A stretch of 64,000 bases of DNA from the NCBI GenBank assembly GCA_964636405.1, contig CAZWSI010000009.1, positions 1 through 64,000 of the forward strand, in the 5' to 3' direction. Positions 16,402-24,672 of this stretch are shown one piece after another. Both the position numbers and the translations under genes were made by a program. This DNA comes from CAZKGE01 sp964636405 (GTDB lineage: Bacteria; Bacillota; Clostridia; Christensenellales; CAG-138). Under the pieces are notes generated by a model, which saw nothing but the letters and a program-made list of their open reading frames with translations, was not told the origin of the DNA and did not search any database. Position 1 is the stretch's first letter. Each line of letters starts with the position of its first letter.

Positions 16402-17157
16402 ATGAAGATGCTTTCTTGGAATGTAAACGGCCTGCGGGCCTGCCTTGGCAAGGGCTTTGTCGATTTTGTGCGCGAAAGCGACGCGGCGCTCGTCGCCCTG
16501 CAGGAAACAAAAATGCAGCCGGGACAGGCGGTTATCGATCTGCCCGGCTACCGCGAATACTGGAACAGCGCTGAAAAGAAGGGCTATTCCGGCACGGCGG
16601 TGTTCGCCAAAGAGGCGCCGCTCTCCGTTTCCTACGGTCTGGGCATCCCCGCGCACGATACCGAGGGGCGGGTCATCACCCTCGAATATCCCGGGTTCTT
16701 CTTTGTGGACGTATACACGCCCAATTCACAGGACGAGCTGCGCCGCCTCCCCTACCGCATGGAGTGGGAGGATGCGTTCCGCGCGTATCTTGTGGGGCTC
16801 GACACGAAAAAGCCCGTGATCGTATGCGGGGACATGAACGTGGCGCATGAGGAGATCGACCTGAAAAACCCCAAGACGAACCGTTTCAGCGCGGGCTTTT
16901 CCGACGAGGAACGCGGCAAAATGACCGAGTTGCTCGCCGCTGGCTTTATCGACAGCTTCCGCTGCCTTTACCCGGATACGGTTCGCTACTCGTGGTGGAG
17001 CTTCCGCATGAATTCGCGCGCGCGGGACGTGGGCTGGAGAATCGATTATTTTCTCTGCTCCGAGCGGCTGCGCCCGCACATTGCGGACAGCCAGATTCTA
17101 ACCGGCGTTACGGGCAGCGATCACTGCCCCGTGTGCCTGCTCACGGAGGGGCTATGA
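16402..17157 (+). CDS. exoA: Exodeoxyribonuclease III / AP endonuclease
   Basis: A 251-residue ExoIII-type nuclease that cuts at abasic sites in base-excision repair. The metal and catalytic motifs are intact: SWNVNGLRA, QETKMQ, YSGTAVF, CGDMNVAHEEID, GWRIDYFL and the terminal SDHCPV. The family begins right at this methionine, so the start is secure, yet the -10 box is only 6 nt upstream. The stop overlaps maf as ATGA. The three genes exoA, maf and uvrC form a tight operon. Confidence 0.95.
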   Translation: MKMLSWNVNGLRACLGKGFVDFVRESDAALVALQETKMQPGQAVIDLPGYREYWNSAEKKGYSGTAVFAKEAPLSVSYGLGIPAHDTEGRVITLEYPGFFFVDVYTPNSQDELRRLPYRMEWEDAFRAYLVGLDTKKPVIVCGDMNVAHEEIDLKNPKTNRFSAGFSDEERGKMTELLAAGFIDSFRCLYPDTVRYSWWSFRMNSRARDVGWRIDYFLCSERLRPHIADSQILTGVTGSDHCPVCLLTEGL

Positions 17158-17735
17158 ACATCATCCTCGCCTCCGAATCGCCTCGCCGCCGGGAGCTGCT
17201 CGCGCTCATGGGACTCGATTATACCGTTGTCACAAGCAATCTCGAGGAAAACCCGCCGCCGGGCGCGGGGCCGGAGGAAACGGTCACGTCGCTTGCCCTG
17301 CAAAAAGCGGAGGCCGTGGCGGCGCGCTATCCACACGATTGCGTAATCGGCGCGGACACGGTGGTGTACCTCGACGGCCGCATACTTGGCAAGCCCCACA
17401 CCCCGGAAAACGCGAGGGCATACCTCATGCGCATGCGGGGACGAACGCACACGGTGTACACAGGCGTGGCAGTCCTTACAAACGGCCGCACGGATGTGCG
17501 CTGCTGCCAAACGCGCGTGCGCTTCGCAGAAATGAGCGAGCGCGAGATCGACTGGTACGTTTCCACGGGCGAGCCGCTTGACAAGGCGGGCGCGTACGGC
17601 GTGCAGGGTCCGGGCGGCGTGTTCGTTGAAGAAATCGAGGGCAATTATTTCAATGTAATCGGCATGCCGCTGCCGCTTTTATACCGCATGCTGCGGGAGG
17701 CTGGCGTGCTGAACGAGGCGCACCGGCAGCCATGA
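17154..17735 (+). CDS. maf: Maf-like nucleotide pyrophosphatase
   Basis: A 193-residue Maf protein with LASESPRRRELL at the N-terminus, the motif IGADTVV, and KAGAYGVQGPGG near the C-terminus. Members hydrolyse dTTP, UTP or modified nucleotides and have been linked to septum formation. It is joined by ATGA overlaps to exoA before it and uvrC after it, which supports a house-cleaning role alongside DNA repair. Confidence 0.93.
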   Translation: MNIILASESPRRRELLALMGLDYTVVTSNLEENPPPGAGPEETVTSLALQKAEAVAARYPHDCVIGADTVVYLDGRILGKPHTPENARAYLMRMRGRTHTVYTGVAVLTNGRTDVRCCQTRVRFAEMSEREIDWYVSTGEPLDKAGAYGVQGPGGVFVEEIEGNYFNVIGMPLPLLYRMLREAGVLNEAHRQP

Positions 17736-19570
17736 ACCAGCTCATTTCCGAAAAGCTGGCGCTGCTTCCCGGCGCGCCCGGCGTATATAAGATGTATGAC
17801 GCGGAGGGCACGGTCATCTATGTGGGAAAGGCCATCTCCCTCAAAAACCGCGTGCGGCAGTATTTTCAGTCGTCGAAAAACCATACGGCAAAGGTGAGCG
17901 CCATGGTGGCGCATGTGGCGGATTTTGAAACGATCCGCACGGGCTCCGAGGCCGAGGCGCTCACGCTCGAATGCAATCTCATTAAGGAATTTAAGCCGAA
18001 ATACAACATCCTGCTCAAGGACGACAAGCATTTTCCGTATGTGCGCATCGATTTTAAGCAGGATTTCCCGCGCGTCGAGGTGGTGCGGCGCGTGCGGGGC
18101 GACGGGGCGCGCTATCTTGGGCCCTACCTGAGCGCGCTGCTGCTGCGCGACGGCATGCAGGCCGTGCGGGAGTATTTTCCCATCCGGCACTGCAAAAAGG
18201 ATATCAAAAAGGCCGTCGCAAGGCGCGAGCGACCTTGTTTGATGTATCATCTCGGCAAGTGCTGCGCGCCCTGCTCGGGGAACGTTTCGCGCGAGACGTA
18301 CCACCGCATGCTCGAGCAGGTGGCGGGCTTTCTCTCGGGCCGCGCGGAAACCGTGCTGCCGGGCCTTCGCCGGGAGATGGAGGAGGCTGCGGAGGCGCTG
18401 CAATTCGAACGCGCGGCCGCCCTGCGCGACCGCATCCACGCGGTAGAGAGCCTTTCGGAAAAGCAGGCGGCCATCGCCGCAACCAAGCGCGCGTCCGACG
18501 TATTTGCGCTGGGCAGGCTGGGGGAAGCGGCCGTGGTATTCGCGCTCTTTGTGCGCGACGGCAAGGTGATCGGCACCGAGCGCTTCCGCATGTCGGCGGG
18601 CGCGGACGAGGCGGACGGGGATGTGCTGGGCGCGTTCCTGAAGCAGTACTACGCCGAAGCCGCGCGCATCGCGCCGGAGATTCTTTTGTATCAGGACGTG
18701 CCGGATATGGACGAGATTGCCGCGTGGCTCTCCGGCATTGCGGGACGGCGCATCGATTTGCACCGGCCCCAGCGCGGCGATAAGAAAAAGCTTTGCGAGC
18801 TGGCCTACCGCAACTGCATCGACGCGCTCGAAAAGGACGCGTCGCTGCAAAAACGGGCGTGGGAGCGCGGCGAGGGTGCGCTTGCGGAGCTCAGCGGCCT
18901 ATTGGGCCTTGAAACCGTGCCCTCGCGCATGGAATGCTTCGACAATTCGCACATTCAGGGGCGCGATACCGTGTCCTCCATGGTGGTTTTTGCCGACGGC
19001 CAGCCGGACAAAAAGGCCTACCGCCGCTTCCGTGTCCGCTCCGATACGGGCGGAGACGACTGCGCGGCCATGCGCGAAACGCTGGAGCGCCGCTTTGAAA
19101 AGGCGCTCTCGGGCGATTCGGGCTTTTCCACGCTCCCCGAGCTGCTCATCGTGGACGGCGGTCGGGCGCAGCTCAACGTGGCCTGCGAGGTGCTTGCCTC
19201 GCTCTCGCTGGAATACATCCCGGCCATCGGCCTTGCCGAATCGCACGAGCTGATCTATCGGCCCGGCAGCGAGGAGCCGCTCGCCCTGCCGCGCAGCAGC
19301 GCCTCGCTGCACCTGCTCGAGCGCATCCGCGACGAGGCGCACCGCTTCGCCATCACCTATCACCGCAGCCTGCGGCAAAAGAACGCGCTCTTTTCCCTGC
19401 TCGACGCGGTTCCCGGCGTCGGTCCCAAGCGCAAGCGGTCGCTCTTTGACGCCTTTGTCACGCTCGACGGCATCAAGGCCGCCTCCGTGGAAACGCTCGC
19501 TGCGGCGGACGGCATGGACAGGCGCAGCGCCGAGGCCGTGTACGCGTATTTTCATAAGGAAGGCGAATAA
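17732..19570 (+). CDS. uvrC: UvrABC excinuclease subunit C
   Basis: A 612-residue UvrC that makes the dual incisions in nucleotide-excision repair. Domains in order: GIY-YIG nuclease (PGVYKMYDAEGTVIYVGKA, residues 15-95), a cysteine-bearing segment (CAPCSG), the UVR motif (about 200-235), the RNase H-like nuclease (ECFDNSHIQG, LLIVDGG, DEAHRFA), and tandem helix-hairpin-helix motifs at the end. Full length for the family. Last gene of the exoA operon, followed by a hairpin terminator. Confidence 0.97.
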   Translation: MNQLISEKLALLPGAPGVYKMYDAEGTVIYVGKAISLKNRVRQYFQSSKNHTAKVSAMVAHVADFETIRTGSEAEALTLECNLIKEFKPKYNILLKDDKHFPYVRIDFKQDFPRVEVVRRVRGDGARYLGPYLSALLLRDGMQAVREYFPIRHCKKDIKKAVARRERPCLMYHLGKCCAPCSGNVSRETYHRMLEQVAGFLSGRAETVLPGLRREMEEAAEALQFERAAALRDRIHAVESLSEKQAAIAATKRASDVFALGRLGEAAVVFALFVRDGKVIGTERFRMSAGADEADGDVLGAFLKQYYAEAARIAPEILLYQDVPDMDEIAAWLSGIAGRRIDLHRPQRGDKKKLCELAYRNCIDALEKDASLQKRAWERGEGALAELSGLLGLETVPSRMECFDNSHIQGRDTVSSMVVFADGQPDKKAYRRFRVRSDTGGDDCAAMRETLERRFEKALSGDSGFSTLPELLIVDGGRAQLNVACEVLASLSLEYIPAIGLAESHELIYRPGSEEPLALPRSSASLHLLERIRDEAHRFAITYHRSLRQKNALFSLLDAVPGVGPKRKRSLFDAFVTLDGIKAASVETLAAADGMDRRSAEAVYAYFHKEGE

Positions 19571-19593
19571 TTCTTTTCTTTTGAGAGAAAAAC

Positions 19594-19630
19594 GCCGCGT
19601 TCGCATGCGATGCGCGGCAACGTCTCTTTT
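19594..19630 (+). terminator. Terminator after uvrC
   Basis: GCCGCG (19594-19599) pairs with CGCGGC (19613-19618), and a CGCATGCG palindrome lies in the loop. The outer AGAGA/TCTCT bases can extend the stem, and the tail is CTCTTTTTGT. Confidence 0.55.
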
Positions 19631-19639
19631 TGTCGTTTC

Positions 19640-19668
19640 TTGCAAACACTGGCGGGCTATGCTATAGT
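19640..19668 (+). promoter_or_regulatory. Promoter of the NPCBM lipoprotein gene
   Basis: TTGCAA, a 17-bp spacer and TATAGT (19663-19668). A 9-bp hairpin starts about 3 nt after the expected transcription start. Confidence 0.65.
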
Positions 19669-19677
19669 TTTGTCGGC

Positions 19678-19699
19678 GAACGCCCCCCCTGGGGCGTTC
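19678..19699 (+). promoter_or_regulatory. 5' hairpin in the NPCBM lipoprotein leader
   Basis: Perfect inverted repeat GAACGCCCC-CCCT-GGGGCGTTC at the very 5' end of the predicted transcript. No T tract follows, so a stabilising 5' stem is likelier than a terminator. Confidence 0.5.
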
Positions 19700-19741
19700 C
19701 CATCGACGTATAGCATGACAATATTTTTGGAGGAAATGGCT

Positions 19742-20512
19742 ATGACGAAAAGAGCCCTATGTATCGTGTGCGCGTCTCTCATCGTGCTTGCGATGGCTGC
19801 CTGTCAGCCGCAAAGCAGCCACACCGATGCGGAATACGATGCGCTTTCCGCGCAGATGGCCGAGATGCAGGCGCAGTTGGATTCGCTCAAGGACAGCCAG
19901 CCGAGCGCACAGCCGGCGCCGGTCGAGCCCGCCTCGCCCCCGGCGCCCACCGCGCCCCCCGCGCCCACCGCGCCGCCAACGCCGGCCCCGCGCAGGGTCG
20001 CAAAGCAGGCGACGCTGAGCGACCGCTATCCTACGGCGGACGAAAACCTCTCCATCAGCCATAACCTTTGGGAGGTAGGCGGCTGGGCGAAGCCCGGTTC
20101 GCAAATCCGTTCCTCGGGCGCGTTCAAGCTCAACGGCGCGATCTACACCAAGGGAATCGGCATGTATTTGTTCATCGATTCCTTCCGCTCCTCCGCCGAG
20201 GGCACGGAAGCCTCCGGCATGGTTTCCTACACGCTCAACGGCGAATACGACGAGCTGCGCTTTGATCTGGGCACAGACCAGGCCGACAGCCGCTACAGCG
20301 GAACCGACGACGGCACGGCCTGCGTGCAGATCTTTGCCGACAACAATCTGGTCTATAATTCCGATTTCTTCGGCCCGGACGACCTGTTTTTGGAGCAAGC
20401 CGTGGATATCACCGGTGCGAACAAGCTGCGCATTGCTCTGATCATGCGCAGGGGCAGCAACTACACGCTCAATGTACTCATCGGCAATCCGACGCTGGTT
20501 GCATACGAATAA
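19742..20512 (+). CDS. Lipoprotein with coiled coil and NPCBM-like domain
   Basis: A 256-residue lipoprotein with lipobox LAMAAC (C21). A short coiled coil (DAEYDALSAQMAEMQAQLDS) and a proline-rich spacer of repeated APTAPP units lead into a C-terminal domain of about 150 residues. That domain fits the NPCBM type: FKLNGAIYTKGIGMYLF, later LRFDLGTD and VYNSDFFG. Such domains often bind carbohydrates, so a surface glycan-binding role is plausible. The spacer would carry the domain through the cell wall. GGAGGAAA precedes the ATG. Confidence 0.78.
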   Translation: MTKRALCIVCASLIVLAMAACQPQSSHTDAEYDALSAQMAEMQAQLDSLKDSQPSAQPAPVEPASPPAPTAPPAPTAPPTPAPRRVAKQATLSDRYPTADENLSISHNLWEVGGWAKPGSQIRSSGAFKLNGAIYTKGIGMYLFIDSFRSSAEGTEASGMVSYTLNGEYDELRFDLGTDQADSRYSGTDDGTACVQIFADNNLVYNSDFFGPDDLFLEQAVDITGANKLRIALIMRRGSNYTLNVLIGNPTLVAYE

Positions 20513-20563
20513 CCGTACGCAAATGTCCGCGCGCACATCGGCAACGTTCGAAGGAAAGCGAGC

Positions 20564-21058
20564 CTATTCCTCCGTCCCGATGCGCGCGCGGATGCGCTTT
20601 GCCAGCCCGTCCGGGTCCTCGATGGACGGGAAGTTATAGCGTCTGTCGCTCGTTTCCAGCACAAGCGCCTTGCCGGGCTGCTTGCGCGCGTACTCAAAGC
20701 GCCCAATCTCGACGCGCCGGACCTCGGCCCAGGGAAGCGAAAGCGTTTCCCCGTTTGGATGCGCGCCGTCGCGGCGCAGAATGTTGGCAAAGGTCGAGCC
20801 GGATACGCCTTCCTCCGTCAGCACAAGCGAAACGGCCTTAAGGCGCTTGAGCAGCGCCAACTGCGCGAAATACTGATACAGCATAAACGCAAAGAGGAGC
20901 GCCAGCGCGGCGTAATAGGTTGCGCTCGCCTCCGTGCCCCGCAGATACCGCGTTACGCAGCTCACGGCCAGCGCGGCGCACGCGCCCATATAGATCCAAA
21001 GCGTGAACTTTTTTTGCCGGATGACCTTTTCATCCGCTTTTGCCTCAAACCGCTCCAT
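20564..21058 (-). CDS. Small membrane protein, possibly PH-like
   Basis: A 164-residue protein of unknown function. Two membrane helices (about 24-44 and 49-70) precede a beta-rich soluble domain containing LPWAEVRRVEIG and KALVLETSDRRYNFPS. That pattern suggests a YcxB-like or bacterial PH-like domain. The start MERFEAKADEK follows a weak AAAGGG; the open frame upstream crosses hairpins and is not convincing as protein. It converges with the NPCBM lipoprotein gene. Function not assigned. Confidence 0.6.
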   Translation of the reverse strand: MERFEAKADEKVIRQKKFTLWIYMGACAALAVSCVTRYLRGTEASATYYAALALLFAFMLYQYFAQLALLKRLKAVSLVLTEEGVSGSTFANILRRDGAHPNGETLSLPWAEVRRVEIGRFEYARKQPGKALVLETSDRRYNFPSIEDPDGLAKRIRARIGTEE

Positions 21059-21080
21059 GCTTATGACCAGCCCTTTCTGA

Positions 21081-21167
21081 CGCAATTTGAACATTGCGTT
21101 TGGAATTGTGGCCCGTCCGTATGCGGCAAAAGCCGCAGAACGGGTTTGAAGAACGTGTCCTTCAAAC
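21081..21167 (-). promoter_or_regulatory. Hairpin-rich noncoding region before the small membrane gene
   Basis: Three perfect inverted repeats in 87 bp: CGCAAT/ATTGCG (21081-21098), TGCGGC-AAAA-GCCGCA (21122-21137, extended by CCCGT/ACGGG) and GTTTGAAG/CTTCAAAC (21144-21167). It lies between the EF-G terminator and the next start codon, so it may be a structured leader or a small RNA. Confidence 0.45.
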
Positions 21168-21187
21168 TTTGCCTCCGTGTAAAAAAA

Positions 21188-21211
21188 GCGGGGCGCGTTT
21201 GTGCGCCCCGC
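21188..21211 (-). terminator. Terminator of the EF-G paralogue gene
   Basis: Perfect 9-bp arms, GCGGGGCGC and GCGCCCCGC, with a 6-nt loop. In the minus direction it is followed by seven T residues, a textbook intrinsic terminator. Confidence 0.9.
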
Positions 21212-21224
21212 CTCGGGTATTGTG

Positions 21225-23297
21225 TTATTCTTCTTCTTCCTCGTCCTTCTTGGCCTGCTCGATGATCTTCTGCGCAAGGTTTGCGGGCACGTCCTCATAG
21301 CGGACAAACTCCGATTTGAACGAGCCGCGGGACTGCGTCATGGAGCGCAGGTCGGTGGCATACTTGAACATTTCCGCGAGGGGCGCTTCGGCCACGACCT
21401 CCGTGCCGCCGTCCACCGGGTTCATGCCCAGCATGCGGCCCCGGCGGCGGTTGAGATCGCCGATCACGTCGCCCACATACTCGGAGGGAACGAGAATATC
21501 GTAGCGGTAAATGGGCTCGATCAGCGTCGGGGAGGCCTTTGCGCAGGCGGCCTTGTACGAGAGCCGCGCGGCGGACTTAAAGGCCACCTCCTTGGAATCC
21601 ACGGGGTGATACTTGCCGTCGTAGAGCGTCGCCTTGAGGCCGACCATGGGGTAACCCGCCAGCACGCCCTTCTGCATGGCCTCCTTCAGGCCCTTTTCCA
21701 CGGCGGGGATATATTCTCTGGGAACCACGCCGCCCACGATGGCGTTAACAAACTCGTAGTCCACGCCCTCGGCCGCGGGCTCGAAGCGCATTTGGACAAC
21801 GCCAAACTGACCGCTGCCGCCCGTTTGCTTCTTGTGCTTGCCCTCGGCCTCCGCCATCGCGCGGATGGTCTCGCGGTAAGGGATGCGCGGGTCGGTCAAC
21901 TGCGCTTCGACATTGGCCTTGTTCTTCAGCTTCGCGCACACCACATCGATATGCATTTCGCCCAGCCCGCAGATCAGCACGTCGCCTGTTTCGGGATTCT
22001 TTTCGATGAGGATGGTCGGGTCCTCCTCCTTGATGCGGTTGAGGCCCGCGATGACCTTATCCTCCTCGCCCTGCTTCTTGGCGGAAACGGCCAGGTTGAT
22101 GCAGGGGCGCGGGAAGTCGATGGGCGCAAACAGCACCGGCGCGGAGGGATCGGTGAGCGAATCGCCTGTAGCGGTGAACTGGAGCTTGGCCAGCGCGCCG
22201 ATATCGCCCGCGTTCAGCACGTCCGCCTGGACGCTCTTTTTGCCGCGAAGCATATAGGGCACGGAGGGCTTTTCGGATTTTTCGGCGTTGACGTTGTAGG
22301 GCGCGGTGTTTACGTCCACAGAGCCGGAATAGACCTTGATGATGGAATACTTGCCAAACTGATCGGACACGGTCTTGATGACCTGCGCGGCGAACTTGCC
22401 GTCCCGCCCGACCGTGACCGCCTCGCCTGTTTTGGGATCGGTGGCCGCGGGAATCTTGCCTTGATCCGCAGAGGGGAGATAATGGAGGATGTTGTCCATG
22501 AGCGTGTATACGCCGATGTTGGGCACGGCCGCCACGCAGCACACCGGGGTCACGATGCCCTCGCGCACACCCGCAGACAAGCCTGCGATGATTTCCTCAC
22601 GGCTCAGCTCGCCCTCCTCAAAATACTTCTCCATGAGCGTTTCGTCGCTCTCGGCGGCCGCCTCGGTCAGCTTTTCGTAAAGCGACTGGGCCTCCTGCTC
22701 CAGCGCGGCGGGGATGGCGATTTCCTTTTCGCCCTTGCCGTCGAAGCGTTTGCCGGTCATGTGCACGATGTCCACATAGCCCGTAAACTTGCCGCTTTCG
22801 AGAATGGGGAGCTGGATGGGAACCACGGAGGGGCCGAACTTCTCGGAAATGGCTGCCATGACCTTTTCAAAGTTGGCGTTTTCACGGTCCATTTGGTTGA
22901 CGATCATCATGCGGGGCTTCCCCTGCTTGACGCACATGGTCATGGCCTTTTCCGCGCCGACGACGGGGCCGGAGACCGCGCCCACCACGATCAGCGCGCT
23001 GTCGCACAGCGCCATGGCGGCGGCTACCTCGCCGTAAAAATCGAAAAAGCCCGGCGCGTCGATGAGGTTGACCTTGGTGTCCTTCCACTCGTAGGGCGCG
23101 AGCGCCGCGTTGATGGAAATGGAGCGTTTGACCTCTTCGGGATCAAAGTCCGTCGTGGTCGTGCCGTTCTCCACCTTGCCGAGCCGCTCGCACAGGCCCG
23201 CGTTGTAGAGGATCGCCTCGGTGAGCGAGGTTTTGCCCTCGCCGCCATGTCCGAAGATACCGATGTTGCGAATGTCCTTTGCGGTATAGTTTTTCAT
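21225..23297 (-). CDS. EF-G-like translation GTPase (non-canonical paralogue)
   Basis: A 690-residue protein with the full EF-G domain layout. The GTPase motifs differ from housekeeping EF-G: G1 is GHGGEGKTS, G3 is DAPGFFDF where EF-G has DTPGHVDF, and G4 is NQMD where EF-G has NKMD. This matches the EF-G-like subgroup in many Bacillota, whose role is not settled and which coexists with true fusA. The tail is rich in Asp/Glu. The start MKNYTAKD at 23297 follows GGGGGGAAG. It has its own promoter and a strong terminator, so it is monocistronic. Confidence 0.9.
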   Translation of the reverse strand: MKNYTAKDIRNIGIFGHGGEGKTSLTEAILYNAGLCERLGKVENGTTTTDFDPEEVKRSISINAALAPYEWKDTKVNLIDAPGFFDFYGEVAAAMALCDSALIVVGAVSGPVVGAEKAMTMCVKQGKPRMMIVNQMDRENANFEKVMAAISEKFGPSVVPIQLPILESGKFTGYVDIVHMTGKRFDGKGEKEIAIPAALEQEAQSLYEKLTEAAAESDETLMEKYFEEGELSREEIIAGLSAGVREGIVTPVCCVAAVPNIGVYTLMDNILHYLPSADQGKIPAATDPKTGEAVTVGRDGKFAAQVIKTVSDQFGKYSIIKVYSGSVDVNTAPYNVNAEKSEKPSVPYMLRGKKSVQADVLNAGDIGALAKLQFTATGDSLTDPSAPVLFAPIDFPRPCINLAVSAKKQGEEDKVIAGLNRIKEEDPTILIEKNPETGDVLICGLGEMHIDVVCAKLKNKANVEAQLTDPRIPYRETIRAMAEAEGKHKKQTGGSGQFGVVQMRFEPAAEGVDYEFVNAIVGGVVPREYIPAVEKGLKEAMQKGVLAGYPMVGLKATLYDGKYHPVDSKEVAFKSAARLSYKAACAKASPTLIEPIYRYDILVPSEYVGDVIGDLNRRRGRMLGMNPVDGGTEVVAEAPLAEMFKYATDLRSMTQSRGSFKSEFVRYEDVPANLAQKIIEQAKKDEEEEE

Positions 23298-23368
23298 TTG
23301 CTTCCCCCTAATCGTATTTGCACGATGGCGTCCCCGCAGCACGGAAACACCCGTTTTAGCCAATCTTT

Positions 23369-23398
23369 ATCTTAGCATGCGCATCCGCGCCTTGTAAA
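23369..23398 (-). promoter_or_regulatory. Promoter of the EF-G paralogue
   Basis: On the minus strand TTTACA (23398-23393), an 18-bp spacer ending in TGC and TAAGAT (23374-23369), an extended -10. Confidence 0.6.
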
Positions 23399-23412
23399 CA
23401 GTTTTTCGGATT

Positions 23413-24660
23413 TTATACCTGCCAGCTATCCAGATACGCCCTTTGCGCCTCGGTGAGCGTATCGATGCCCAGGCCCAGGAAAGCCAGCTTATCGCGTGCG
23501 ACCCGCTCGTCGATTTCGCGCGGCACGGGATATAGCCCCGGCGCGAGCACGCCGCGCTTGTGCGCCACATACTCGGCCGACAGCGCCTGAATGGCAAAGC
23601 TCATGTCCATAATCTCCGCCGGATGCCCGTCGCCCGAGGCCAAATTGACGAGGCGCCCCTCGGCCAGCACATACAGCCACCTGCCGTCTTTGAGGCGGTA
23701 GCCGGTAATGTTGGGCTTCATCTCGCGTGTTTCCACGGCCATTTCCGCAAGCCGCGCCACGTTTACCTCCACGTTGAAGTGGCCCGCGTTGCACATAAGC
23801 GCGCCGTCCATCATCAAAAGGAAGTCCTTTTCGTCGATCACGCCGATATCGCCCGTTACGGTGATAAACAAATCGCCCAGCTTTGCCGCCTCGCGCATGG
23901 GCATCACGTCGAAGCCGTCCATGTGCGCCTCGATGGCCTTGACGGGATCGACCTCGGTTACGATCACCCGCGCCCCAAGGCCCTTGGCGCGCATGGCCGT
24001 GCCCTTGCCGCACCAGCCATAGCCCGCAACCACCACGCGCTTGCCCGCGATAATCAGGTTGGTCGTGCGGTCAATGCCGTCGAACACGGACTGGCCCGTG
24101 CCGTAGCGATTGTCAAAGAGATGTTTGCAGTCCGCATCGTTTACATCGATCATAGGGAAGCGCAGCTCGCCCGCCCGCTCCATGGCGCGCAAGCGCACAA
24201 TGCCCGTGGTCGTTTCCTCACAGCCGCCGAGCACGCGCTTTTCCTGCGCGGGAAAGCGCTTGTGCAGCATGCTCACGATATCTCCCCCATCGTCGATGAC
24301 GATGTCCGGCCCGGGTTCGATGACGCGCGCGATGCACGCCTCGTAGGTTTCCGCGTCGCACCCGTGGAGGGCGTATACGTTCAGCCCGCCCGAAGCCAGC
24401 GCGGCCGCCACGTCGTCCTGCGTGGAGAGCGGATTGCTGCCCGTTACGTGCATCTCCGCCCCGCCCGCCGCGAGCACGCGGCAAAGATAGGCCGTTTTGG
24501 CCTCCAAATGGATGGACAGCGCCACCTTGAGCCCCGCGAAGGGCTTTTCCAGCGCGAAGCGCGCCTCGATGGCGCGCAAAAGCGGCATGTTGCGCCGCAC
24601 CCATTCAATTTTGTTCTCCCCCGTGGGCGCAAGCGAAATATCCCGGATAAAATGCTCCAT
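23413..24660 (-). CDS. ahcY: Adenosylhomocysteinase
   Basis: A 415-residue S-adenosylhomocysteine hydrolase that splits SAH to adenosine and homocysteine with a bound NAD. The NAD fold is clear (VVVAGYGWCGKGTAMRAKGLG), as are the substrate loop GCEETTTGI and HLFDNRYGTGQS. The length matches the shorter bacterial and archaeal form without the long insertion. It follows the S41 protease gene after 12 nt and is the last gene of the operon with thrC. Together with the SAM hydrolase at 57.1 kb it points to active SAM by-product recycling. Confidence 0.95.
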   Translation of the reverse strand: MEHFIRDISLAPTGENKIEWVRRNMPLLRAIEARFALEKPFAGLKVALSIHLEAKTAYLCRVLAAGGAEMHVTGSNPLSTQDDVAAALASGGLNVYALHGCDAETYEACIARVIEPGPDIVIDDGGDIVSMLHKRFPAQEKRVLGGCEETTTGIVRLRAMERAGELRFPMIDVNDADCKHLFDNRYGTGQSVFDGIDRTTNLIIAGKRVVVAGYGWCGKGTAMRAKGLGARVIVTEVDPVKAIEAHMDGFDVMPMREAAKLGDLFITVTGDIGVIDEKDFLLMMDGALMCNAGHFNVEVNVARLAEMAVETREMKPNITGYRLKDGRWLYVLAEGRLVNLASGDGHPAEIMDMSFAIQALSAEYVAHKRGVLAPGLYPVPREIDERVARDKLAFLGLGIDTLTEAQRAYLDSWQV

Positions 24661-24672
24661 GTCGTCCCCTCC

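Noticed and set aside
19918..19992. Short tandem repeats resembling a repeat array
   Set aside because: They encode the proline-rich spacer of a lipoprotein (APTAPP units), not CRISPR or intergenic repeats. The same applies to the Ala-Pro-Glu coding repeats at about 55670-55790.
21201..23375. 724-codon open frame on the plus strand, antisense to the EF-G paralogue
   Set aside because: Shadow of a GC-rich gene; His/Arg/Gly-rich with no domain, and the opposite strand encodes a complete GTPase.
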